Below, in pieces: positions 1-6,145 of a stretch of DNA of 6,189 bases. Origin of the DNA: Anaerolineae bacterium (GTDB taxonomy: Bacteria; Chloroflexota; Anaerolineae; J102). The stretch's first letter is position 1, and every line of letters begins with the position of its first letter. The DNA lies in the NCBI GenBank assembly GCA_026985975.1, contig JALSPL010000562.1:1-6189 (forward strand), read 5' to 3'. The notes under the pieces were generated by a model. That model made no database searches. It was given only the letters and a program-made list of their open reading frames with translations, and had not been told where the DNA came from. The translations under genes and the position numbers were made by a program.

Positions 1-1059
1 ATCGGCCAATTCTTCATCTGTCACCGGCCGGGCGGTGATGCGGGCGATCTCGGCCAATATGGCTGCGATGGTCTGAGCCACGTCTTTGGGATTCACGCCC
101 GCGCCCGCGCGCCAGGTTCCAGGACCGCGGTTGGCGCTGAATGTGCTGTAGGCGTAATAGGCCAGCCCCATCTCCTGGCGGATACGCTGGCCCAGGCGGC
201 CGCCCAGGCCGAAGCGTCCCAGAATACTGTTGCAGACCAGCATGGGATAGTAGTTTGGGTCGGAGCGGGCGATGCCGGGCCAGCCGACGATGATGTCGCT
301 CTGGCTCTTGCCGCGCACCGCCACATTCACCTGGATTTTGCCAGAGAGCTGCGGCCGGGGCGGGATGGAAAGATCGGGCCGGGCCGCAGGATGCCGCCAA
401 TCCCCCAGAGCCTGTTCCAGTCGGGCGATGGCCTTGTTTGCGGCGATGGCTCCCACCACGACGACGATCCCGCCGACCGGGTCGATTTTTTCTTGATAAA
501 AACGCAGCAGATCATCGCGCTGGAGACGCCGCACGGTCTCTGGCTCGCCCAACAGGGGAGAATGATAGGGATGTCCGGGCGGATAGAGATGCTTGCGAAA
601 GGTCAACGAGGCCATGGCCCGGGTGCTATGGCGGCGCTCATCCAGGCGGGCCAGCGTCCGGGAGCGGGTCTTTTTCAGCTCATCTTCGGGAAACGCGGGC
701 AAAAGCAGACTTTCGGCCATCAAGTCCAGCACCAGATCGAAATCTTCGGCCAGGGAGTAGGCGTCGAAACTGAGGGTGTGGCGACCTGTATCGAATCCGA
801 AAGTGGCGCCGACTTCCTCGATGCGGGCGTTGATCGCGTCGAAATCATGCTTGAGCGCGCCCCGGCGCAGCATGGCTGCTGTGATTTCGGCCAGGCCCGC
901 CTGCTCGGGACGTTCATTGATGCTGCCGCCGGGCGCAAATCCCTGCACCGACACCGTCTGCGTCTCGAAATTCTCAAACGCCCACACCCGCAGGCCGTTG
1001 CTGAGCTGACCAACAATGATGTTGTGGGGGCCGGGAATGGCGTCGATGTAATCAATCAC
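1..1059 (-). CDS. M16 family peptidase-like protein, non-catalytic (R/Y) subunit; C-terminus cut by window edge
   Basis: The frame stays open from the start to base 1, giving 353 visible residues; family members of about 420-430 residues suggest roughly 70 are missing. It aligns with the gene upstream. Where that gene has the zinc motif HWVEH, this one reads E58-I-T-A-A62, so the metal ligands are absent. The C-terminal half keeps the family's R/Y signature, with R294 and Y301 in a 'RQEMGLAYYAYS' context. Bacterial M16B enzymes often work as two-gene heterodimers with the ligands in one subunit and the R/Y pair in the other, and this looks like the R/Y subunit. I chose GTG at 1059 because GAGG (1066-1069) lies 6 nt upstream and the start overlaps the preceding stop as GTGATTGA. 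An in-frame ATG at 1077 is possible but has poor ribosome-binding spacing. No zinc-dependent activity of its own is expected. Confidence 0.9.
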   Translation of the reverse strand, partial: MIDYIDAIPGPHNIIVGQLSNGLRVWAFENFETQTVSVQGFAPGGSINERPEQAGLAEITAAMLRRGALKHDFDAINARIEEVGATFGFDTGRHTLSFDAYSLAEDFDLVLDLMAESLLLPAFPEDELKKTRSRTLARLDERRHSTRAMASLTFRKHLYPPGHPYHSPLLGEPETVRRLQRDDLLRFYQEKIDPVGGIVVVVGAIAANKAIARLEQALGDWRHPAARPDLSIPPRPQLSGKIQVNVAVRGKSQSDIIVGWPGIARSDPNYYPMLVCNSILGRFGLGGRLGQRIRQEMGLAYYAYSTFSANRGPGTWRAGAGVNPKDVAQTIAAILAEIARITARPVTDEELAD

Positions 1060-2338
1060 GGCGATCCTCGCTGACATACCACCCGATGACGCGATTGGCG
1101 GAAGTGAGATAACGACGGGCGACGCGGCGGATATCGTCGGGGGTGACGCGGGCGAGGCCATCCAGAAAACCGGCCAGCCAATCCACATCCGCCACCATGC
1201 TGGCGAAACCCAGCCACATGGCCTGATTGGTGACGCTCTCGCTGCCATAGGCGAACATGGCCCGCGTGCCCTTGATGGCCCGGGCCAGTTCATCCTGGCT
1301 CACGGACTCGGTCTGCAACCGTTCCAGCTCGTGCAGGATGGTGCGTTCCACCTGGCCCCGGTCACCATTCTGCGCCACCGTGGCGCTGATGGTGAAGAGG
1401 TAGGGATCGATGGTGGCGGCCACCGAGGCGTTGACCGAGATGGCCTGTCCGCTATTGACCAGCGTCCGATACAACCGGGCAGCCCGTCCCAGCCCGCCGC
1501 CGCCAAAAGGAGGCAGGCCTGTGGCGCCGTCCAGCACCGCATTCAGCGCCACCATGGGCAGAAAATCGGGGTCGCTGGCGGGCGGGGCGTGATAGGCCAT
1601 GAGCAGGTAATGCGCGCCGCCGGGACCATCCACCCGCACCCGGCGCTGCGCTCGCGGTTTGGGCTCGACGGCCCGCACCTGCGGTGGCGCTTCTCCGCGG
1701 GGGATGGCACCGAACGCCGTTTCGATGCGCCCAGCCATCTCTTCGGCGTCGCGCGCGCCCACGACCACGGCCACCGCGTTGTTGGGCGTGTAATAACGGC
1801 GATAATGGGCGTAGAGGTCGTCGCGGGTGATGCGCCGCAGGTCTTCCTTCCAGCCGATGACCATGTGCCGGTAGGGGTGGGCCAGAAAGCTGGCGGCCTG
1901 CACCTGCTCGCGCAGCATGTAGCCAGGGCGATTTTCGTTGCCCTCCCGTTCGGAGATAATGACGCTGCGCTCGCTCTCGGTCTCATCCGGATCGAACAGC
2001 GCGTTCTGCATCCGATCCGCTTCGATTTCCAGGGCCAGCTCGATGCGCTCCGCGGGCAGGGTGGCGTAGAAGGTGGTCCAATCCACCCAGGTCATGCCGT
2101 TGAAATGCCCGCCCTCCCGCTGGATCAGACGGTCGAACTCGCCTTGGGGGCGAGAGGAGGCGCCCTTGAAAAGCATGTGCTCCACCCAATGCGAGACGCC
2201 TGTCAGGCCAGGCAGTTCGTTGCGGCTGCCCACCCGATACCACAGCCAGAAGCTGGCCACGGGCGCGGTGTGCGTCTCCCGCACCAGCAGCGTCAGGCCG
2301 TTATCCAGTGTTCGGGTAAGAAGATTGTCTGTGAGCAT
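1052..2338 (-). CDS. M16 family zinc metallopeptidase, catalytic (HxxEH) subunit
   Basis: A 428-residue protein of normal length for a bacterial M16B processing-peptidase-like enzyme. It has the inverted zinc motif HWVEH at residues 50-54 (zinc ligands H50 and H54, catalytic base E53). The likely third ligand is E130 in 'ERSVIISE', 76 residues after H54, as in mitochondrial processing peptidase beta. The segment GGHFNGMTWVDWTTF (about 76-90) is the usual substrate-groove strand. In the C-terminal half the conserved R/Y pair is incomplete: R291 is present but I300 stands where Tyr is expected. This fits an enzyme that needs the R/Y subunit encoded next. No signal peptide is visible, so it is probably cytoplasmic. 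The ATG at 2338 has no clear Shine-Dalgarno sequence; its leader contains one arm of a long inverted repeat. Translation of the next gene is probably coupled through the 8-nt overlap. The natural substrate cannot be read from the sequence. Confidence 0.95.
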   Translation of the reverse strand: MLTDNLLTRTLDNGLTLLVRETHTAPVASFWLWYRVGSRNELPGLTGVSHWVEHMLFKGASSRPQGEFDRLIQREGGHFNGMTWVDWTTFYATLPAERIELALEIEADRMQNALFDPDETESERSVIISEREGNENRPGYMLREQVQAASFLAHPYRHMVIGWKEDLRRITRDDLYAHYRRYYTPNNAVAVVVGARDAEEMAGRIETAFGAIPRGEAPPQVRAVEPKPRAQRRVRVDGPGGAHYLLMAYHAPPASDPDFLPMVALNAVLDGATGLPPFGGGGLGRAARLYRTLVNSGQAISVNASVAATIDPYLFTISATVAQNGDRGQVERTILHELERLQTESVSQDELARAIKGTRAMFAYGSESVTNQAMWLGFASMVADVDWLAGFLDGLARVTPDDIRRVARRYLTSANRVIGWYVSEDRRD

Positions 2339-2344
2339 GAGATG

Positions 2345-2446
2345 AGGTGCAGCGCACTTGAAAGCGATAAATGAAAAGATGTGGGACTATCTGGCGTGCA
2401 TGGCGATACTGTCGTCGATAATGTGGTCGGCAAGTGCGCCGCACCT
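2345..2446 (-). repeat. 16-bp inverted repeat (long-range RNA helix) in the leader of the M16 peptidase gene
   Basis: The plus-strand arms are 2345-2360 (aggtgcagcgcacttg) and 2431-2446 (caagtgcgccgcacct), separated by 70 nt. They match at 15 of 16 positions. In minus-strand RNA the single mismatch becomes a G-U wobble, so the mRNA can form an unbroken 16-bp helix. In plus-strand RNA it would be an A-C mismatch, which points to function in the mRNA sense. The downstream arm ends 6 nt before the peptidase ATG, so folding could affect ribosome access or make an RNase III target between the two cistrons. I see no target-site duplication at its ends. The repeat is directly visible; the regulatory role is inference. 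Confidence 0.6.
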
Positions 2447-2453
2447 GCGGCGC
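2436..2453 (-). promoter_or_regulatory. GC-rich hairpin directly after the ugd stop codon
   Basis: A perfect 7-bp stem, GCGCCGC / GCGGCGC, with a 4-nt loop (2443-2446) abuts the TAA at 2454-2456. No U-tract follows in the mRNA, so it is not a classical intrinsic terminator. It may stabilise the 3' end of the dehydrogenase message or act as a weak or factor-assisted stop. Its loop and downstream stem (2436-2446) are also part of one arm of the 16-bp inverted repeat, so the two folds cannot form together. Confidence 0.5.
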
Positions 2454-3767
2454 TTACCAGCCATTCCTCTTGACGCCGCGGCCCACGCCGAAGTAGCGGA
2501 AACCCAACTCGCGCATGGCCGCTGGATTCCACACATTACGCCCGTCCAGCAGCACGTCGCCGCGCATGGCTTCCTTGATGCGGGCCATATCCAGTTGTCG
2601 GAATTCGTTCCACTCGGTGACCATCACCAACGCGTCCACGCCGTCGGCCACCTCGTAGGGATCTTCCACCAGGTGCATGTTGGGCACCAACTTGCTCACC
2701 TCGGACATGGCCACCGGATCGTAGGCCTGGACGGCGCCCCCTTCGCGGATGATCTGGCGGGCGATGTCCAGCGAAGGCGCTTCGCGCAGATCGTCGGTGT
2801 TGGGCTTGAAGGCCAGGCCCAACAGGCCTATCTTTCTGTCGCCCAGCCCATTCAGGGCGTTGCGCAGCTTGACCACCACCTGCCGCCGCATGTGCTGATT
2901 GATGTCCAGCACCGCCCGCAGCAGTTGCGGGTGGGCGCCATGAATCAGGGCCATGTGCTCCAGCGCCCGCACATCCTTGGGGAAGCAGGAGCCGCCGAAG
3001 CCGAGGCCGGCGTTGAGGAAATGGGGGCCGATGCGTTTATCGTAGCCCATGCCCCTGGCCACCATATTCACATCTGCGCCCAACTCCTCACAGATGGTGG
3101 CGATCTCGTTGATGAAGCTGATACGCGTGGCCAGGAAGGCGTTGGATGCGTATTTGATCATCTCGGCCGTGCGCAGATCGGTGATGAGCACGGTGGCGTT
3201 CAGCGGGCGATGCAGCTCCGCCACCTTTTGCGCGGCCTCAGGATGCTGGGAGCCCAGCACCACCCGGTCGGGGTTCATGAAATCGGAAATGGCCGAACCC
3301 TCCCGCAAAAATTCGGGATTGGACACCACCCAGAAATCCACAGGTTTCTTCTGCTTTTTCTTGATGATCTCGGCCACCCAGTCGCCGGTGCCCACAGGCA
3401 CGGTGGATTTATTGATGATGACGATGGGATGATCCATGTGTTCGGCCATGCTTTCGGCGGCCATGCGCACATAGCGCAAATCGGCCTCGCCATCGACGCC
3501 CGAGGGGGTGCCCACGGCCACGAAGACGAACTCCGCATCTTTCAGGGCCTGGGCATAGCTGGTGGTGAAATCGAGGCGCCCTTTCTCCACATTGCGCACG
3601 ATCATCTCAGAGAGACCGGGCTCATAGATGGGAATCTCGCCCCTTTTCAGTTTCTGGATTTTCTCTTCGATGATATCCAGCAACATGACTTTATTGCCCA
3701 GATCAGCGAAGCTGGCGGCCGTGACCAGGCCCACATAGCCAGCCCCGAGTACGGTGATATTCTTCAT
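2454..3767 (-). CDS. ugd: UDP-glucose 6-dehydrogenase
   Basis: Oxidises UDP-glucose with two NAD+ and water to UDP-glucuronate in the cytoplasm, supplying a precursor for acidic surface polysaccharides and for UDP-xylose-type sugars. The protein has 437 residues, normal for the family. The N-terminal Rossmann fold opens with GAGYVG (8-13). STVPVGT (121-127) and NPEFLREG (150-157, with E152 and E156) follow. The central helix 'EMIKYASNAFLATRISFINE' carries K205 and N209. The catalytic loop GFGGSCFPKD (256-265) has nucleophile C261 and D265. 'GLAFKPNTDDLREAPS' marks the C-terminal UDP-binding domain. The ATG at 3767 has AGAGG at 3776-3780, 8 nt upstream. The gene follows the flippase-like gene in the same direction and was probably close to it before a small element inserted between them. 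GDP-mannose and UDP-ManNAc dehydrogenases are relatives, but the motif spelling favours UDP-glucose. Confidence 0.95.
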   Translation of the reverse strand: MKNITVLGAGYVGLVTAASFADLGNKVMLLDIIEEKIQKLKRGEIPIYEPGLSEMIVRNVEKGRLDFTTSYAQALKDAEFVFVAVGTPSGVDGEADLRYVRMAAESMAEHMDHPIVIINKSTVPVGTGDWVAEIIKKKQKKPVDFWVVSNPEFLREGSAISDFMNPDRVVLGSQHPEAAQKVAELHRPLNATVLITDLRTAEMIKYASNAFLATRISFINEIATICEELGADVNMVARGMGYDKRIGPHFLNAGLGFGGSCFPKDVRALEHMALIHGAHPQLLRAVLDINQHMRRQVVVKLRNALNGLGDRKIGLLGLAFKPNTDDLREAPSLDIARQIIREGGAVQAYDPVAMSEVSKLVPNMHLVEDPYEVADGVDALVMVTEWNEFRQLDMARIKEAMRGDVLLDGRNVWNPAAMRELGFRYFGVGRGVKRNGW

Positions 3768-3775
3768 TTCAATAA

Positions 3776-3780
3776 CCTCT
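3776..3780 (-). promoter_or_regulatory. Shine-Dalgarno sequence of ugd
   Basis: Reads AGAGG on the minus strand, 8 nt before the ATG at 3767, and supports that start. It is the clearest ribosome-binding site before an ATG in the window. The rest of the leader (3781-3837) shows no structure or promoter I can support. Confidence 0.6.
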
Positions 3781-3837
3781 CATGGTGAAAAGTAGAAGCA
3801 CAGTTCATATCTGACCCGATAAACCATGCCGGGAATT

Positions 3838-3843
3838 TATTTG
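3838..3843. repeat. Target-site duplication, left copy (TATTTG)
   Basis: TATTTG directly abuts the left terminal inverted repeat of the 216-bp element. The same hexamer recurs at 4060-4065, directly outside the right terminal repeat. Confidence 0.8.
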
Positions 3844-4059
3844 ACTCATGTTACGCACTGGCCCGATGCGACGGAAATTTCCCAATCAGGATAGTTCTCG
3901 CCGTAGTTGCGACGAACATTGACGATGGTAGACGAAGATAGACGATGACTGCCATCATAATTTCGTCTAGCTTCGTCCCTTCGTCTTTTCGTCCGTAACT
4001 CCAAAGCTACTATTACTGGATTGCCTCCAAACATCATGGGCAAACTGCGTAACATGAGT
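3844..4059. mobile_element. MITE-like non-autonomous insertion element, 216 bp
   Basis: The ends are perfect 14-bp inverted repeats: ACTCATGTTACGCA at 3844-3857 and its reverse complement at 4046-4059. Similarity continues imperfectly inward (gccc at 3861-3864 against gggc at 4038-4041). The element is flanked by the direct hexamer TATTTG at 3838-3843 and 4060-4065. It is too small for a transposase and the interior encodes nothing recognisable, so it must be mobilised in trans by a full-length insertion sequence with matching ends. I cannot name the family from the terminal sequence. It sits in the stop codon of the flippase-like gene: the TAA is made of two bases of the target duplication plus the first base of the element, and the pre-insertion sequence also read TAA. 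The interior has phased GACGA repeats and a strong central hairpin. The perfect duplication suggests a fairly recent insertion. Confidence 0.85.
3911..3993. repeat. Phased GACGA / TCGTC repeats with a central hairpin inside the element
   Basis: GACGA occurs at 3911, 3921, 3931 and 3941, exactly every 10 bp. Its complement TCGTC occurs at 3963, 3973, 3981 and 3989. The inner parts, gacgaagatagacga (3931-3945) and tcgtctagcttcgtc (3963-3977), pair at 14 of 15 positions around a 17-nt loop. The 10-bp phase puts the left motifs on one face of the helix, as expected for repeated protein-binding sites. The palindromic arrangement could equally form a cruciform or an RNA stem. The function is unknown. 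Confidence 0.7.
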
Positions 4060-5144
4060 TATTTGATAACAGCTTCCAGACCCTCCGCCTCCAGAGTCTC
4101 TTCAGCCTCCTCCGCGGCTTCGGCGGCTTTTTCGAAATCGGACCAGTGCAAACGGGCTTTGAAGAAATAGTAAACGCCCAGGGCGGTGATGGGCAGCCAC
4201 AGGGCCGCGTGCAGCACCAGGGTGTAGGCGGCGGCGATGGTGGGATCCACGCCCCCCACATCTATCAGCACCTTGATGCCGGGCGCATCGAAGGTGCCGA
4301 TGTAGCCGGGCGCTGAGGGCAAGGTGGTGAACAGGTTGACGATGCCATTCATCAGCATCAGGGTGATGAAGGAAACGCTGAAGGCGAAGGCGTGCATCAC
4401 AAACCAGTATTTCAAGGTCTCGGCCAGCCAGATGAGGATGGTGGTGAAGAAGATCATCACCACATCTTTGGGACTCTGCAATGACGCCAACCCGAACAGA
4501 AACTTCTCGACCACGCCGTCGGATTTGGGCCTGAATTTGGCGGGGATGAGGTGGTTGGCGATGGGCGCGTAGAGCTTCATCACCCAGTGGGGACGGGCCG
4601 CCACCGCGATGAACAAAATCAGGGCCACGCCAAAGATCACGCTGAGGGCGATGACGAAACTGCGATATTGCGCAGGAATGTTGGAGACGAAGGGCAGCGC
4701 CAGGAAGACGAACAGCAGCATCACCAGCCCGTCGAAGATGCGCTCGATGAGCACCGTGGCCAGACTGCCGCTGATAGGGATGTCCTCGTTCTTCTTCAGC
4801 ACATAGGAGCGAATGACCTCGCCCGCCCGGGCCGGATAGATATTGTTACCGGCGTAGCCGATGCACACCACCGGAAACAGGCGTTTGACGGAAACCGGCT
4901 TGAACTGCCGCAGCATGTAATGCCAGCGCCAGGTGCGAATCCACACGCCCACGAAATACACGGCCACACCGGGCAAGATCCACCAGTAGTTGGCCTGCTT
5001 GATGACGTCCCAGACCAGCTCCAGTCGCAACCCCTTCAACGCAGAATACAAAAACAGCGCGCTGATGCCGACGCCGATCCAGATCAGCAGTTTTTTGACG
5101 ACATTTCGGCGGAGAAAATCTCCGATGGCGGAAAGCGTATTCAT
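4059..5144 (-). CDS. Flippase-like integral membrane protein (LPG_synthase_TM / UPF0104 family)
   Basis: A 361-residue polytopic membrane protein. Clear hydrophobic segments lie near residues 18-36, 53-69, 138-154, 163-182, 228-246, 254-275 and 303-327. Family hallmarks are visible: R70-TWRW ahead of the second loop, then 'GYAGNNIYPARAGEVIRSYVL' (96-115) followed by 'ERIFDG' (134-139), and 'LPSAPGYIGTFD' (275-286). The family includes the membrane domain of MprF and archaeal AglD, and its members are linked to moving or handling lipid-linked molecules; the substrate here is unknown. There is no MprF-type aminoacyl-transfer domain. The C-terminal tail (338-359) is alanine- and glutamate-rich and probably helical. 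The ATG at 5144 has no clear Shine-Dalgarno sequence, but an in-frame stop lies shortly upstream and an extended -10 promoter precedes it. The stop codon lies at the junction with the inserted element, which left the protein length unchanged. The neighbouring ugd suggests a polysaccharide or glycolipid role, by inference. Confidence 0.88.
   Translation of the reverse strand: MNTLSAIGDFLRRNVVKKLLIWIGVGISALFLYSALKGLRLELVWDVIKQANYWWILPGVAVYFVGVWIRTWRWHYMLRQFKPVSVKRLFPVVCIGYAGNNIYPARAGEVIRSYVLKKNEDIPISGSLATVLIERIFDGLVMLLFVFLALPFVSNIPAQYRSFVIALSVIFGVALILFIAVAARPHWVMKLYAPIANHLIPAKFRPKSDGVVEKFLFGLASLQSPKDVVMIFFTTILIWLAETLKYWFVMHAFAFSVSFITLMLMNGIVNLFTTLPSAPGYIGTFDAPGIKVLIDVGGVDPTIAAAYTLVLHAALWLPITALGVYYFFKARLHWSDFEKAAEAAEEAEETLEAEGLEAVIK
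4060..4065. repeat. Target-site duplication, right copy (TATTTG)
   Basis: Matches the left copy at 3838-3843. On the minus strand it reads CAAATA and supplies the last sense codons and the first two bases of the flippase-like gene's stop codon. Because base 3837 and base 4059 are both T, the duplication could also be read as 7 bp. Confidence 0.8.
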
Positions 5145-5177
5145 GGTTTGAGTGCGAAAGAGGTTTCAAAGCGGCTC

Positions 5178-5186
5178 ATTGTAGCA
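5178..5186 (-). promoter_or_regulatory. Extended -10 promoter for the flippase-like gene
   Basis: Reads TGCTACAAT on the minus strand, an extended -10 (TGnTAnAAT) with 5 of 6 matches to TATAAT. I see no good -35 hexamer 16-18 bp upstream, which is tolerable for extended -10 promoters. The predicted start near 5171 gives a leader of about 27 nt. It lies in the 99-nt gap after the amidase gene, so the flippase-like gene and perhaps ugd may be transcribed separately from the amidase. Confidence 0.45.
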
Positions 5187-5243
5187 CAAGCCACGACCGG
5201 AAAAGAAAATTCCCCTGCCCAAAAAGCCCTGGGGCGTCCCGCA

Positions 5244-5984
5244 TCAATCGGCCGGGCTGTTGGGGGCTGTCACCGTGGGCGTTTTGGTCAGGGCGTCCTG
5301 TTCATCCAGAAAACAGAGGATGCCGGCGGCAATGCCCGCTGCCGCCCGATCGGGATCATCCACCAACAGCGCCCGGTCACCGCCCAGATAGCCCGTCTCG
5401 ATGATAGCCCCGGGCGTGTCGGCCGCCACCCGCTGAAATGCGTGATATTGGGTCATATCCTTGGTGATGGCGGTGGCGCGAAAAGTCAGCCCCGTGGCCT
5501 CGCTGTACTTTTGGCGCAAACAATCCACCAGCATCTGATCCTGTCGGGGGATGATTGTTTGCTCGGCGCTGGCCACCTTGAAGCCGCTCTGATCGATGCA
5601 GGAGTCGGCGTGGATGGAGAGCAACGCCCGGGCGTGCAAGCCCTGCAAGCGCGGATCGTATTCATCCAGCAATATGGCCGAAACGCCCTCTTTCTTCAAT
5701 AAATCCACCACCCGCGTGGCGATCTCCTCGTTCACCAGCGCCTCCATCAATCCATCCTGGCACACCGCGCCCGAATCGAAGCCGCGATGCCCGGAGATGA
5801 TGGCAACCTGCGGCCCCTGAAAAAAATCAGAGGGAATCAGTCGGGCCAGCGCCCTGGATGTGCGCATCCGCTCCCATCCGCCCTGATAAAAATAGAAGGC
5901 GATCAGTGCGGTCAAGGCCAGCAAAACAGCCAGCAGCAACCATTTGATCCAAAGATGGAGACGTTCCAGACGATGCGTAGACAT
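5244..5984 (-). CDS. Membrane-anchored N-acetylmuramoyl-L-alanine amidase (Amidase_3 family)
   Basis: Predicted to cleave the bond between N-acetylmuramic acid and L-alanine in peptidoglycan. From the ATG at 5984 it has 246 residues: a short basic N-terminus, one membrane segment (about 11-32) and an outside catalytic domain. Zinc ligands fit H66 (ISGHRGFDSGA), E81 (GLMEALVNEE) and H125 (LLSIHADS); the catalytic Glu fits E196 in AIIETGYLGG. The stretch between E81 and H125 is about 44 residues, which looks shorter than in AmiC-type enzymes, and it contains 'LLDEYDPRLQGLHARA'. There are four cysteines (75, 129, 155, 224). The tail after 230 is Thr/Pro-rich and probably disordered. The frame extends upstream to a TTG at 6041, but that adds 19 residues ahead of a normal basic-then-hydrophobic anchor, so I prefer ATG 5984. 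Neither start has a clear Shine-Dalgarno sequence. It could act in growth, division or spore-like processes; the sequence does not decide. Confidence 0.9.
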   Translation of the reverse strand: MSTHRLERLHLWIKWLLLAVLLALTALIAFYFYQGGWERMRTSRALARLIPSDFFQGPQVAIISGHRGFDSGAVCQDGLMEALVNEEIATRVVDLLKKEGVSAILLDEYDPRLQGLHARALLSIHADSCIDQSGFKVASAEQTIIPRQDQMLVDCLRQKYSEATGLTFRATAITKDMTQYHAFQRVAADTPGAIIETGYLGGDRALLVDDPDRAAAGIAAGILCFLDEQDALTKTPTVTAPNSPAD

Positions 5985-6101
5985 GATAAGGAAAGGGGAA
6001 GGGGGTAAAGCTATTTTCCACAAAAACCTGACGTTTGCCAAATGCTTTGCCTACGGGGCGGCGAAAAACGAAGATTTCTCATTCCGACATATTCCTGATC
6101 T

Positions 6102-6130
6102 TTGACAATTTCCCCCTCACACAGCATAAT
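6102..6130 (+). promoter_or_regulatory. Sigma70-type promoter pointing right, out of the window
   Basis: A perfect TTGACA (-35) at 6102-6107, a 17-bp spacer, and CATAAT (-10, 5 of 6) at 6125-6130. The expected start is near 6137. It faces away from the amidase gene and would drive a divergent gene or RNA beyond the right edge. No start codon for it is visible in the window. Confidence 0.55.
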
Positions 6131-6145
6131 CAAACGCGCGATAGG

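Noticed and set aside
391..1074. A 227-codon plus-strand open frame opposite the left-edge M16 gene
   Set aside because: The minus-strand frame aligns with the neighbouring M16 protein over its whole length and runs open to the window edge, so the plus-strand frame is a shadow.
1331..2374. A 347-codon plus-strand open frame opposite the M16 catalytic subunit
   Set aside because: Shadow of a clear M16 gene; no recognisable motifs and a biased composition.
2358..3788. A 476-codon open frame on the plus strand opposite ugd
   Set aside because: It is antisense to a fully motif-bearing UDP-glucose dehydrogenase, is rich in His/Gln/Gly as expected of a GC-rich shadow frame, and shows no domain I recognise.
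3846..4055. A 69-codon minus-strand open frame filling the mobile element
   Set aside because: Its start and end lie in the terminal inverted repeats, it is built from the GACGA repeats (charged low-complexity protein), and it has no ribosome-binding site or transposase motif.
5200..5243. Possible terminator after the amidase stop (GCC/GGC then TTTTT on the minus strand)
   Set aside because: The stem before the T-run is only 3-4 bp and the loop is too tight; not convincing as an intrinsic terminator.
4551..5702. A 383-codon plus-strand open frame spanning parts of the amidase gene, the gap and the flippase-like gene
   Set aside because: Antisense to two well-supported genes and crosses their promoter gap; composition typical of a shadow frame.
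5985..6041. N-terminal extension of the amidase to a TTG start
   Set aside because: It adds 19 residues before an already normal basic-plus-hydrophobic anchor, and TTG is a rarer start; kept only as an alternative.
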